Shown here: one piece after another, positions 56,500 through 64,000 of the stretch
Layout of the letters: each line of letters starts with the position of its first letter
Position numbering within the stretch: position 1 is the first letter of the stretch
Source of the DNA: Verrucomicrobiaceae bacterium UBA1938
GTDB lineage: Bacteria; Verrucomicrobiota; Verrucomicrobiia; Verrucomicrobiales; Verrucomicrobiaceae
Direction of reading: 5' to 3'
Assembly: GCA_002336895.1 (NCBI GenBank)
Contig: DDFC01000011.1
Span: forward strand, 189,475-253,474
Length of the DNA: 64,000 nucleotides
The notes under the pieces: generated by a model
Told to the model about the DNA's origin: nothing
Seen by the model: the letters and a program-made list of their open reading frames with translations, nothing else
Databases searched by the model: none
Made by a program: the position numbers and the translations under genes

Positions 56500-56700
56500 A
56501 GATAGAGCCGTCGCGGTAGCGATGGCCAAGGACTCGGAATGGGAGCAGACACCAGCAGACCGCCCCTGGGCTCAGGACTCACGATCCTGCTCGTAGATAG
56601 GCGCTGGTGTCTGTCCCTGCCCGGCCGTGAAGCCGAACCATATCCAGTGCCCATTTTCACCAATGGCAGCCCGCAGACAAGCTCGAACTCATGCCGGTTT
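56500..56700 (+). ncRNA. IS110 bridge RNA
   Basis: Three structures in order. A 5' hairpin is at 56508-56525 (CCGTCGC/GCGATGG). A target-binding loop is closed by an 11-bp stem 56546-56556/56603-56613, with an inner CAGGA/TCCTG hairpin; its 5' side holds CCCTGGGCT (56564-56572) and its 3' side TCGTAG (56591-56596). A donor-binding loop is closed by CCGGC/GCCGG (56621-56625/56693-56697), with inner CCATT/AATGG; its sides hold ACCATATC (56637-56644) and AGACAAG (56675-56681). The four stretches match left target, right target, left donor and right donor respectively. Exact RNA ends are not known. Confidence 0.85.
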
Positions 56701-56758
56701 TCCCACCCTTGTCCTGGCTCCAACAAGGCCAGCTCCCTGCACAACCCATATCCCACCC

Positions 56759-57760
56759 ATGACTGCTTCATCTCCTCTGCTTACCCTGCCACGTCTTGGC
56801 ATCGACATCAGCAAGCTCACCTTCGACGTGCATCTCTGCACGCCCGGAGGTCGCACTCACAGCGCGCAGTTTGCCAACAACCAGGAGGGCTTCGCCGAGC
56901 TCGACGCCTGGCTCAAGCTGCACCGTGCCAGCAAAACCCAGGCTGGCATTGAGGCCACCGGCCCCTACGGCGTCCTGCTGCTATGGCACCTGCACACCCA
57001 GGGCCACACCGTTTATCAACTCAATCCACGCCGGGTCAAAGACTACGCCCGCAGCCTTGGCCGGCGTGTCAAAACCGACGCTGTGGATGCGACTGTCATC
57101 GCCGCTTACCTCAAAGGCTGTGAAGACCTCAAGCCTTGGGAGCCTGCCTCCCAGGCGCTGCAAGACTTGCAGGACCTCGTGCGCCGCCGTGACCAGGTGA
57201 TCATCTCACTCAATGCCGAGCGCAACCGCAAGGAGAAGGGCACTAACAAGATGGTGGTCGCCTCGCTGGAGCGCCTGATCAAAAGCCTCAAGGCCGAGAT
57301 CGCCAAGCTCGACTCGGCTATTGAGGCTCATGTGCTCAAGCACACGGATTTGCAGAAGAGCCTGCGTCTGCTGCGCTCCATCGATGGTGTGGGCCGACTG
57401 GTGGCCGTAACCATCCTGGCGGAGGTGCCGCAGATCAGCGTCTTTGAGCGGGCGCGTGATGTCGCCGCCTTCGCTGGCCTGACGCCGTCGTTGTGCCAGT
57501 CAGGCACCAGCGTGAGGCGGCGTGGCGCCATGACCAAGGAGGGCAGCGCCCTGCTGCGCAAGATGCTCTACATGGCCGCGCTGCATGCTGTAAAGAGTCC
57601 GCGCAACGCCTTCCACAGGTGCTACCTGTCGTTCGTGGAACGTGGCAAATCCAAGATGTGTGCCCTGGGAGCCATCATGCACAAGCTTATCCGCGTCGCA
57701 TTTGGTGTGCTCAAACACGACTCACCCTTCGTGAAAAACTTTGCCAAAGTGGAGGCCTGA
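56759..57760 (+). CDS. IS110-family DEDD recombinase/transposase
   Basis: 333 aa. The start at 56759 (M-T-A-S-S-P-L-L) is preferred over an upstream one because the upstream frame overlaps the bridge RNA. The RuvC-like DEDD site is D16 (G-I-D-I-S-K), E65 (I-E-A-T-G-P-Y-G), D107 and D110 (K-T-D-A-V-D-A). The C-terminal transposase domain carries the conserved serine, probably S248 in C-Q-S-G, followed by R-R-R-G-A-M-T-K-E-G. The enzyme uses a bridge RNA to recombine the circular donor with target DNA. It looks intact. Confidence 0.94.
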   Translation: MTASSPLLTLPRLGIDISKLTFDVHLCTPGGRTHSAQFANNQEGFAELDAWLKLHRASKTQAGIEATGPYGVLLLWHLHTQGHTVYQLNPRRVKDYARSLGRRVKTDAVDATVIAAYLKGCEDLKPWEPASQALQDLQDLVRRRDQVIISLNAERNRKEKGTNKMVVASLERLIKSLKAEIAKLDSAIEAHVLKHTDLQKSLRLLRSIDGVGRLVAVTILAEVPQISVFERARDVAAFAGLTPSLCQSGTSVRRRGAMTKEGSALLRKMLYMAALHAVKSPRNAFHRCYLSFVERGKSKMCALGAIMHKLIRVAFGVLKHDSPFVKNFAKVEA

Positions 57761-57796
57761 AAAATCCAAATCTTCGCTCTTGCGCTGACCATATCT

Positions 57797-57880
57797 TCGA
57801 TAGGCCGCACCTTTGGTGCTGAGAAGGTGGCTGCCATGAGATCGAAGCGCCGCCTTAACCGAGTGCCATTCATGCCTGGC
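57797..57880. mobile_element. MITE copy B, right part
   Basis: 84 bp completing the interrupted copy, ending with the 27-bp right inverted repeat (57854-57880), identical to that of copy A. The first base after the core is T here and G in copy A. The following 100 bp to the next gene hold nothing recognised. Confidence 0.88.
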
Positions 57881-57981
57881 ATCTTTTTTTCCTAATCTTA
57901 TGCATCTGCCTGTGAAACCGGATCACGTCACGCGTGCCACCTTGCCCGACAGCTACACCTAGCATAGACTACCAGAACCGT

Positions 57982-58452
57982 ATGATCACTGTTGGCTCAG
58001 TCAGTCGCGATGAAGGCGCTGCAAAGTTTTACTTTCTACAGGAAAAGATCAAAGGGCGCCGCAAAGCCATCAATGAACTGACCCACAAGGATCCGGACTT
58101 TGTCTTCTGGATTTATCCTGACGGGCAGCTGTTCGATGCAAAGGATGCGCACATACGCAACTACCCCAAAGGCTGCCGCTGGATTTTGGATGACAAGCCG
58201 GATTATGGCGGGTTCTTGAGGGGCCGTGTCGCAACCAGCATCAATGGCCAGGTGATTGTGGTGTATTGCAGGGAGGAAGCGCTGGCTTATGACGTGGAAA
58301 AAATCGGCCAGTTCTTGGACGGCATCAGCCAGCTGCCTGTTCCGCTGGCAGATGACGCGCTCGTGATCAGCGATAACGGTGACATTTATGGCACCCTCAA
58401 TGATATGGAATCAAGGCTGATGGCGCTCAATCAAGCCGCGAATCCACAATGA
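57982..58452 (+). CDS. Hypothetical cytoplasmic protein
   Basis: 156 aa from the ATG at 57982 (M-I-T-V-G-S-V-S-R-D). Soluble alpha/beta composition with F-W-I-Y-P-D-G-Q-L-F-D-A-K-D-A-H as the most distinctive stretch. No family recognised. It sits between the IS/MITE region and a repeat-rich gap, so it may be part of the accessory DNA. Confidence 0.6.
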   Translation: MITVGSVSRDEGAAKFYFLQEKIKGRRKAINELTHKDPDFVFWIYPDGQLFDAKDAHIRNYPKGCRWILDDKPDYGGFLRGRVATSINGQVIVVYCREEALAYDVEKIGQFLDGISQLPVPLADDALVISDNGDIYGTLNDMESRLMALNQAANPQ

Positions 58453-58836
58453 GGTGTTTTTGCATCATGAGTCAAACGCCAGGCATGAATGACGGGGGAA
58501 GGAAGTGCGAGAGACGCGCACTGGCTGTTGGTAACCGCCGGGTGGCTGAAGGCTTCTCGCATGCCACCGGCATGCGGCATTGAAGAGGAATTGGGGGCTT
58601 GCGAATCCGGTGGTTCACGCTGCACCGCTGCGCGGTTCCGCTTCACCACCGGCTAGTTTCCCTGCTCCTTTCAGGAGCTTCTGAGCGAGGCGGGAAAGTG
58701 GGTGGGCTGTAGTGCCAGGATTTTTTCGGCGAGATAAACCGCGGCGGCTTGGGAACCTGACGCCCTACCTGCGCTGGGCATGTGGAGCCTGGGGTGTGGC
58801 GGAGCGCTGCGGGCTCGGAGGCGCTCCTGAGGGGGA
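58453..58836. repeat. Repeat-rich gap with a solo MITE end and hairpin
   Basis: 384 bp without a gene. GCCAGGCATGAATG at 58478-58491 equals the first 14 bp of the MITE. An inverted pair CCGGTGGT (58607-58614)/ACCACCGG (58645-58652) forms a hairpin. The rest is unassigned GC-rich sequence. Confidence 0.5.
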
Positions 58837-61800
58837 TCAGCCTTCGATCAGGCCCTCCAGATCCTGCTCGGTGAGGCCTTCCATCATGGGGGTTTGGTCG
58901 TTGAGGGCGGCTTCGACGAGGCCGCGTTTTTGGGCCTGGAGTTTGAGGATGCGCTCTTCGACGGTGCCGCGGATGGCGAGGCGGTAGGCGTTGACGACTT
59001 TTTGCTGGCCGATGCGGTGGGCGCGGTCGATGGCTTGGGATTCCACGGCGGGGTTCCACCAGGGGTCGGCGAGGATGACGTTGTCGGCGGCGGTGAGGTT
59101 GAGGCCGTAGCCGCCGGCCTTGAGGCTGATGAGGAAGATGCGGCAGGCGGGGTCTTTCTGGAAGCGGGCCACCTGGGCGGGGCGGTCCTGGCTGCTGCCA
59201 TCGAGGTAGGCGTGGTCGAGCTTTTCGGCCTGGAGGTGGTCGCGCATGAGGCGGAGGAACTGGACGAACTGGCTGAAGACGAGGAGCTTGCCGCCGGATT
59301 CCAGCACGGACTGGATCTGGCCGAGGAGGGCGGGCCATTTGCCGGAGAGGTCGTCCTGGTCGAGGCCTTTGATGACGTCTGGCTGGACGCCGGTGAGGCG
59401 GAGGTCGCAGCAGACCTGGCGCAGACGGAGGAGGACGGTGAACATGGTCATCTTGGCCCCGCCCTGGCCGGAGCGGCGGCGGGCGGCCTTGATCTCCTCC
59501 CGACCTTCTTCGAGGATCTTGCGGTAGAACTCGCTCTGGACGGTGCTGGGGGTGCACCAGAGGATCTGCTCGATCTTTTCCGGGAGGTCTTTGAGGACCT
59601 GGCGCTTGGTGCGGCGGAGGAAGAAGGGCTGTGTGAGCTTCTGCAGGCGGAGGGCGGCGGCGCGCCCGGCGGGGAGGTCGAGGCCGGACTGGATGGGGGT
59701 CTCGAAGCGTTCTTTGAAGGAGCTCTGATTGCCGAGGTAGCCGGGAAGGGTGAACTGGAAGATGGACCAGAGATCGCGCACGCCGTTTTCCAAGGGTGTG
59801 CCGGTGAGGGCGATGCGGCCGGTGGATCGGAGGCTGCGGAGGGTCTTGGCGGCGTCGGTGTCGGGGTTTTTGATGAAGCTGGCTTCATCCAGGAGCACCA
59901 GACCGAGCTGGAGGGACTGGTAGTGCTTCACGTCTCTGACGATGAGCTGATAGGAGGTCAGGACGACATCGAACTGGGGGATGGATTGGAGCGCCTTTTC
60001 GCGGCCGGAGCCCTGGACGAGGAGGACTTTGAGGGAGGGGGCGAAGCGCTCGAACTCGGACTGCCAGTTGCTGAGCAGAGATTTGGGACAGACGACGAGA
60101 ACGGGGCCGCCCTGGGGGCCTTTGCGCTGCCGGAAGAAGAGGGCGACGGCGATGCTCTGCACGGTTTTGCCGAGACCCATTTCGTCGGCCAAAATGCCGC
60201 CACGGCCACGGAGGACGCGGGAGGTCATCCAGCAAACGCCTTCCATCTGGTAGGGACGGAGCATGTGGGCGAGGGGGCCGATCTCGGTGCCAACTTCATC
60301 ACTGGTAACTTTTATATCGTTACTTTGATCCACATCCGCATGACCGAAGTAGGAGGCGTGGGCACCGTGGACGCGGGCACCATTGGGGGTGAGCTCGAGG
60401 GGGACATCGCGGAGGGATTCCTCCAAATCATCGACGGCGGCGACGTCCAGAATGTAACGCTTGCCATTGGCTCCCTGGACGGAGCGCTGGCCGGAACGGA
60501 CGAGGCGAAGCACCTCGGTGCGGGGGAGACGGAAGCCATCGGCAGACTCGTAGGCGAGCTCCATGCTGAGCCAGTCGCCGCCACCCGCTCGGCCACCGGC
60601 GCCCTCCGCCTGACCGGGAGGCGGGACGAAGCGGGTGCGGGGAGCGATGCGCTGGATACCGCGAGTGGCGGAGCGCCAGCGCTCACCTTCTGTAACGGTA
60701 GCAACGATACGTAATAGTGTCAGTTCGGAGGCATAGAAGCGGAGGACATTTTCGCTGCCCTGGAGACGCCAGAGTGTGCCCTCGGGCTTGAAACCGAGGC
60801 TCTCCATGCGGCGAAGGAGACGGATTTCTGCATCCACGTTTTGAGCGTAAAAGACAAAGGCATTGAATTCGTCCTGAATTGGGAACAGCGATGCCTGAGG
60901 CTCACCAAGGCGCACGGGCCAGCGGTGAGTGTTGTAACGGGCGGAGAGTTTCGCATCGACCACTTGTAACGATCCGTCGAGCTGGATTTCGAACTCGCAA
61001 GGGACGGGTGCGACGTGGAATTTCTCCAGTCCTGGGCCGCGCAGCTCGAGCTGGAAGCATTCGCCGAGGGGCTCGCCCTGCTCAGCCAACCAGCGTAACG
61101 GACGAGTAACCGGGCCACGGTTAAGATCCCCGGCCAAGGCGGTGAGGGCTGGGGTGTCTGCTAGATGGCGGAAGAGGGAGGCAGTCTCCAGGCAGAGCCA
61201 CCAAGGGCCGAGGACGTGGTGCTGCTGGCCACCCTCCAGGCGGAGGCGGACGTTTTGGGAGTCGGCCATCTCGACCACGAGGGGCAGGCGGACGTGCTCC
61301 GGGGCGACGTGGAGGGGGCGCTCCTTGCCATTGGGGCGGCCAATGAAGACACGGGGGTGCTCGGCGAGGGTCTGCAGGAAGGTGTGCACGCTGTCCCCGC
61401 GCAGGGAGATTGGGAGGGTCTGGGGCTGCTTGACGCCCTGAGAGACGAGCCAGGCGGCGAGGAGGGAGGTTTCGGAGTCGCTGCCGCCGGGCTCGAACCG
61501 GATGAAGACGCCGACGGGCTCGCGGAGCTGACCTTGGAGGAGGGTGTCCGGGAGGTAGATGGAGTAGCGGCCGGGAATGTGGAGGGGGACGAGGGTGGGG
61601 CTCGGGGGCTTGGCTGGAGCGGGGGCCGAGCCGGGACTGGCAGCGCCTCGGGGGGCGGTACTGACTGAGGACGGAGCATAGCCGCCCCCGGGACGCGACG
61701 AGGCGGAGGGCCTGGAGGCGCCGCTTTGCTCACGGACGTGGGCAAGGGCGACGGCGAGGGCGTGCTCGCACATCATGCCGCTGCGGCGGGCGTGGGGGCA

Positions 61801-62001
61801 GGTGCAGAGGTTTTCGACATCGGAGGAGGTGCGGATGCGGAGGCCGGTGGTGAACTTCATCTTTCCGGAGCCTGCGGTGCCGCGGATGATGCCGTCGCTG
61901 CTGCTGGTGACGGCGGCCAAACCTGCATCCACGAGGGAGCGGGCGGATTTCATGACCGCCCAGCCACCGATTTCTCCAAGCCATTTCTCTGTGATTTCCA
62001 T
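58837..62001 (-). CDS. SWIM zinc-finger SNF2-family helicase
   Basis: 1,054 aa from the ATG at 62001. An N-terminal SWIM finger (C-T-C-P-H-A ... C-E-H-A-L-A) is near residues 60-80. The SNF2 ATPase occupies the C-terminal half: D-E-M-G-L-G-K-T-V-Q-S (Walker A), L-L-D-E-A-S-F-I-K-N (DEAH-type box), L-T-G-T-P-L-E-N, then G-G-Y-G-L-N-L and Q-A-I-D-R-A-H-R-I-G-Q. Such proteins are DNA-stimulated translocases that move proteins or remodel transcription complexes. Divergent from the parA gene with 52 bp between. Confidence 0.9.
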   Translation of the reverse strand: MEITEKWLGEIGGWAVMKSARSLVDAGLAAVTSSSDGIIRGTAGSGKMKFTTGLRIRTSSDVENLCTCPHARRSGMMCEHALAVALAHVREQSGASRPSASSRPGGGYAPSSVSTAPRGAASPGSAPAPAKPPSPTLVPLHIPGRYSIYLPDTLLQGQLREPVGVFIRFEPGGSDSETSLLAAWLVSQGVKQPQTLPISLRGDSVHTFLQTLAEHPRVFIGRPNGKERPLHVAPEHVRLPLVVEMADSQNVRLRLEGGQQHHVLGPWWLCLETASLFRHLADTPALTALAGDLNRGPVTRPLRWLAEQGEPLGECFQLELRGPGLEKFHVAPVPCEFEIQLDGSLQVVDAKLSARYNTHRWPVRLGEPQASLFPIQDEFNAFVFYAQNVDAEIRLLRRMESLGFKPEGTLWRLQGSENVLRFYASELTLLRIVATVTEGERWRSATRGIQRIAPRTRFVPPPGQAEGAGGRAGGGDWLSMELAYESADGFRLPRTEVLRLVRSGQRSVQGANGKRYILDVAAVDDLEESLRDVPLELTPNGARVHGAHASYFGHADVDQSNDIKVTSDEVGTEIGPLAHMLRPYQMEGVCWMTSRVLRGRGGILADEMGLGKTVQSIAVALFFRQRKGPQGGPVLVVCPKSLLSNWQSEFERFAPSLKVLLVQGSGREKALQSIPQFDVVLTSYQLIVRDVKHYQSLQLGLVLLDEASFIKNPDTDAAKTLRSLRSTGRIALTGTPLENGVRDLWSIFQFTLPGYLGNQSSFKERFETPIQSGLDLPAGRAAALRLQKLTQPFFLRRTKRQVLKDLPEKIEQILWCTPSTVQSEFYRKILEEGREEIKAARRRSGQGGAKMTMFTVLLRLRQVCCDLRLTGVQPDVIKGLDQDDLSGKWPALLGQIQSVLESGGKLLVFSQFVQFLRLMRDHLQAEKLDHAYLDGSSQDRPAQVARFQKDPACRIFLISLKAGGYGLNLTAADNVILADPWWNPAVESQAIDRAHRIGQQKVVNAYRLAIRGTVEERILKLQAQKRGLVEAALNDQTPMMEGLTEQDLEGLIEG

Positions 62002-62053
62002 TTCGTGCTGGCGTCTCCCATGGTTTATCTGCAAAGTCCAGTCCCAAGTGCCT

Positions 62054-62875
62054 ATGAGGATTGTCGCCATTTCCAACCAGAAGGGGGGCGTCGGTAAAAC
62101 GACGACCGCATTGAACCTCGCCGCATGCCTGACCCAGCAAGGGGTGAGGGTGCTGCTGGTGGACCTAGACCCGCAGGCGAATGCCACGAGCGGACTGGGG
62201 CTGGCCCAGGAGGAGGGCGGGAGCATCTACTCTGCGCTGGTGGAGGGGGCAGACCCGCGCCAGGCGATCCGCAGCACGAGGCTGCCGAACCTTTCGATCA
62301 TCCGGTCCCACCAGGAGCTGGCGGGGTGCGAGATCGAGCTGGCGCAGTCCGGGAACCACCTGGGCAGGCTGAAGGATGTGCTGACGCCGCTGCGGGAGTC
62401 GGGCCACTTTGACTACGCGATCCTGGACACGCCGCCCTCCCTGGGGGTGCTGATGACGGGTGCGCTGGCGGCGGCGGACGAGCTGCTGGTGCCGATCCAG
62501 TGCGAGTACTTCGGCCTCGAAGGTCTGTCCAAGATCGTGAGCGTGGTGCAGCAGATCCGCGACTGCGGGGCAAACCCGAACCTGGTGCTGGAGGGGATCG
62601 TGATGACAATGTACGACAGCCGCGCCAATCTGGCGAACCAGGTGGTGAACGATGTGCGCAACTACTTTGCGGACACGTGCTATCAGACGGTGATCCCACG
62701 CACAGTGCGACTGGGTGAGGCGCCGAGCTTTGGCAAGAGCATCATCGAGTACGAGCCCTCAGGCCGTGGTGCGCAGGCCTACCGTGCGCTGGCGCTGGAG
62801 TTTCTGGCCCGGCGCTCTGGTGCGGCACCGATGCAGGCAGAGGACCCGGCCCCGGCGGAAGCGGCGGCAGCCTGA
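62054..62875 (+). CDS. parA: ParA/Soj-family ATPase
   Basis: 273 aa from the ATG at 62054. The deviant Walker A is K-G-G-V-G-K-T-T-T at residues 10-18, A' is V-D-L-D-P-Q-A-N and Walker B is I-L-D-T-P-P-S. ParA proteins act with ParB and parS to segregate DNA. No ParB gene follows; a radical-SAM gene does, 13 bp later, so the role in chromosome segregation is likely but not shown. The Ala/Pro-rich C-terminus is unusual. Confidence 0.88.
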   Translation: MRIVAISNQKGGVGKTTTALNLAACLTQQGVRVLLVDLDPQANATSGLGLAQEEGGSIYSALVEGADPRQAIRSTRLPNLSIIRSHQELAGCEIELAQSGNHLGRLKDVLTPLRESGHFDYAILDTPPSLGVLMTGALAAADELLVPIQCEYFGLEGLSKIVSVVQQIRDCGANPNLVLEGIVMTMYDSRANLANQVVNDVRNYFADTCYQTVIPRTVRLGEAPSFGKSIIEYEPSGRGAQAYRALALEFLARRSGAAPMQAEDPAPAEAAAA

Positions 62876-62888
62876 GGCACGGAGAGCC

Positions 62889-63965
62889 ATGCACACACCA
62901 CGCAGCCCCCAGAGCGGTGAGGCGCGGGGCATGCATGGACGCGGTGCGGCGGTGAACCCTGACCAGCGCTTTGCCGAGCTGCATGTGGACTATGACCCGG
63001 GCGAAGGACCGGAGAAGGTGGCCACGAAGTTTCTGCGGGATCATTCCTCCAACATCATCGCCCAGCATCAGAGCCCGGACCTGCCATTCTCCGCGAGCCT
63101 GAACCCCTACCGCGGGTGCGAGCACGGCTGCGCGTACTGCTATGCGCGGCCGACGCATGAGTACCTGGGCTTTTCGCCGGGGCTGGACTTTGAGTCCCGG
63201 ATCATGGTGAAGGAGAACGCCCCTGCCCTGCTACGCGAGGCGCTGCTGAAGCCGAGCTACAAGCCGGTGACGCTTTCCCTCAGCGGAGTGACGGACTGCT
63301 ACCAGCCGATCGAGAAGAAGCTGCGGATCACACGGGGGTGCCTGGAGGTGCTGGCGGAAAGCCGGCACCCGGTGGTGCTGATCACGAAGAACCACCTGAT
63401 CACGCGGGATGTGGACCTGCTGGCGGAGCTGGCGCGGTATCAGGCGACGGCGGTGTACATTTCGATCACGACTTTGAAGCCGGAGCTGGCGCACAAGCTG
63501 GAGCCGAGGGCCTCCGCACCGAAGATGAGGCTGGAGGCGATACGGATGCTGCACGAGGCCGGGGTGCCGGTGGGGGTGGCGACGGCGCCGATCATCCCCG
63601 GACTTAATGACTCGGAGATCCCGGCGCTGATCGAGGCGGCGCAGGCTGCGGGGGCGCAGTTTGCGGGCTACACGGTGGTGCGGCTGCCCTTTGCGGTAAA
63701 GGATGTCTTCAAGGCGTGGCTGGACCAGCACTTTCCGGGGATGAAGGAGAAGATCCTGAACCGGATCGAGGAGACACAGGGGCGCACGATGTCTCACGGG
63801 GAATTTGGCAAGCGGCTGAAAGGCGTGGGGGTGTGGTCAGAGCAGACAGCGGCCCTCTTCCGGGTGGCGCTGACGCGTGCCGGGCTGCTGCACCGGAGGC
63901 CGGAGGTCAGTGCGGAGCACTTCCGGCGGCCGAGAGATCCGGGCGGGCAGATGGAGCTGTTTTGA
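62889..63965 (+). CDS. Radical-SAM protein (SplB-like, PA0069 family)
   Basis: 358 aa from the ATG at 62889. The cluster motif is C-E-H-G-C-A-Y-C-Y-A-R-P-T-H-E-Y, preceded by S-L-N-P-Y-R-G. Family members resemble spore photoproduct lyase and are of unknown reaction. T-L-S-L-S-G-V-T-D-C-Y-Q-P and A-P-I-I-P-G-L-N-D match the group. Starts 13 bp after parA, so the two probably share a transcript. The last 35 bp of the window have no feature. Confidence 0.88.
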   Translation: MHTPRSPQSGEARGMHGRGAAVNPDQRFAELHVDYDPGEGPEKVATKFLRDHSSNIIAQHQSPDLPFSASLNPYRGCEHGCAYCYARPTHEYLGFSPGLDFESRIMVKENAPALLREALLKPSYKPVTLSLSGVTDCYQPIEKKLRITRGCLEVLAESRHPVVLITKNHLITRDVDLLAELARYQATAVYISITTLKPELAHKLEPRASAPKMRLEAIRMLHEAGVPVGVATAPIIPGLNDSEIPALIEAAQAAGAQFAGYTVVRLPFAVKDVFKAWLDQHFPGMKEKILNRIEETQGRTMSHGEFGKRLKGVGVWSEQTAALFRVALTRAGLLHRRPEVSAEHFRRPRDPGGQMELF

Positions 63966-64000
63966 GGGGGGATTAATACCACAATCAGTTAAAAACGGGT

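Larger units (their letters stand above)
56471..57796 (+). mobile_element. IS110-family insertion sequence inserted in MITE B
   Basis: Bounded by CT at 56471-56472 and CT at 57795-57796; the element with one core is 1,324 bp. It carries a DEDD transposase and a long left noncoding end with a bridge RNA, which places it in the IS110 (not IS1111) group. Like others of this family it has no terminal inverted repeats. Excision with one CT rebuilds a 276-bp MITE. Confidence 0.92.

Noticed and set aside
56597..56602. GATAGG in the target loop, identical to the right flank of the target
   Set aside because: A right guide should be complementary, not identical, to the top strand; the adjacent TCGTAG fits that and includes the core. 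The identity is probably chance.
56627..56758. Extra 44 codons at the N-terminus of the IS110 transposase
   Set aside because: The stretch overlaps the donor-binding loop of the bridge RNA, and family N-termini start just before the G-I-D-I-S motif.
58894..60714. 600-codon plus-strand frame opposite the SNF2 helicase, and similar long antisense frames at 2008-3618, 8556-9881, 21789-23582, 23510-25174, 28873-30486 and 42667-44688
   Set aside because: All lie opposite genes with clear family motifs and follow from high GC and codon bias. Their residue composition is unnatural.

Overview
The window looks like a chromosomal segment of a Verrucomicrobiota bacterium, probably near Prosthecobacter/Verrucomicrobium. 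This is an inference from gene content: planctomycete/verrucomicrobial cytochrome (PSCyt)-DUF1592-type secreted proteins, a cytochrome-FGE fusion, a ceramidase-LamG protein, many secreted esterases, high GC, and few canonical Shine-Dalgarno sites. No rRNA or tRNA gene was found.

Region by region. 1-10.2 kb: end of an Fe-S serine dehydratase, a secreted DUF1592 cytochrome, a DUF4160/DUF2442 pair between copies of a 62-bp dispersed repeat, a GT28-type glycosyltransferase, a Nudix hydrolase, and a leftward run of aminotransferase, queE and a staphylococcal-nuclease protein. 10.3-16.9 kb: a complete type II-C CRISPR-Cas locus. It has 18 repeats and 17 spacers, a tracrRNA with terminator between array and cas2, then cas2, cas1 and a 1,308-aa cas9 on the minus strand. 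Just upstream of cas9 lies an 18-codon relic of a second cas9. 17.2-48.9 kb: mostly ordinary chromosomal genes: tatA, a glutaminase-STAS-cNMP fusion, an MFS transporter, MarR, PgeF, ispE, pgi, an MsbA-type ABC exporter, hydrolases, a ROK kinase, a PIN toxin-antitoxin cluster, ileS, a ceramidase-like protein and an esterase.

48.9-58.8 kb is a recombining accessory region. On the minus strand are partial C-terminal modules of larger secreted proteins. They share a D-W-x-N-P-G-x-x-H-like tail, and one carries an HExxH metallopeptidase motif. Each overlaps the start of a downstream secreted partner gene, an organisation that recalls polymorphic-toxin/immunity cassettes. Next come two copies of a 276-bp MITE with long terminal inverted repeats, a duplicated 3' end of the esterase gene, and an IS110-family element inserted in the second MITE.

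The IS110 element is the best-resolved item. A bridge RNA can be read in its left end. It has a target-binding loop and a donor-binding loop, and all four guides match the flanking target and the element's own ends around a CT core. Removing the element with one CT restores a MITE of exactly 276 bp, the length of the intact copy.

58.8-64 kb: a SWIM-SNF2 helicase divergent from a ParA-type ATPase, and a radical-SAM protein. Most gene starts were moved inside the longest ORF using signal peptides, family N-termini, overlaps with neighbours or RNA features.
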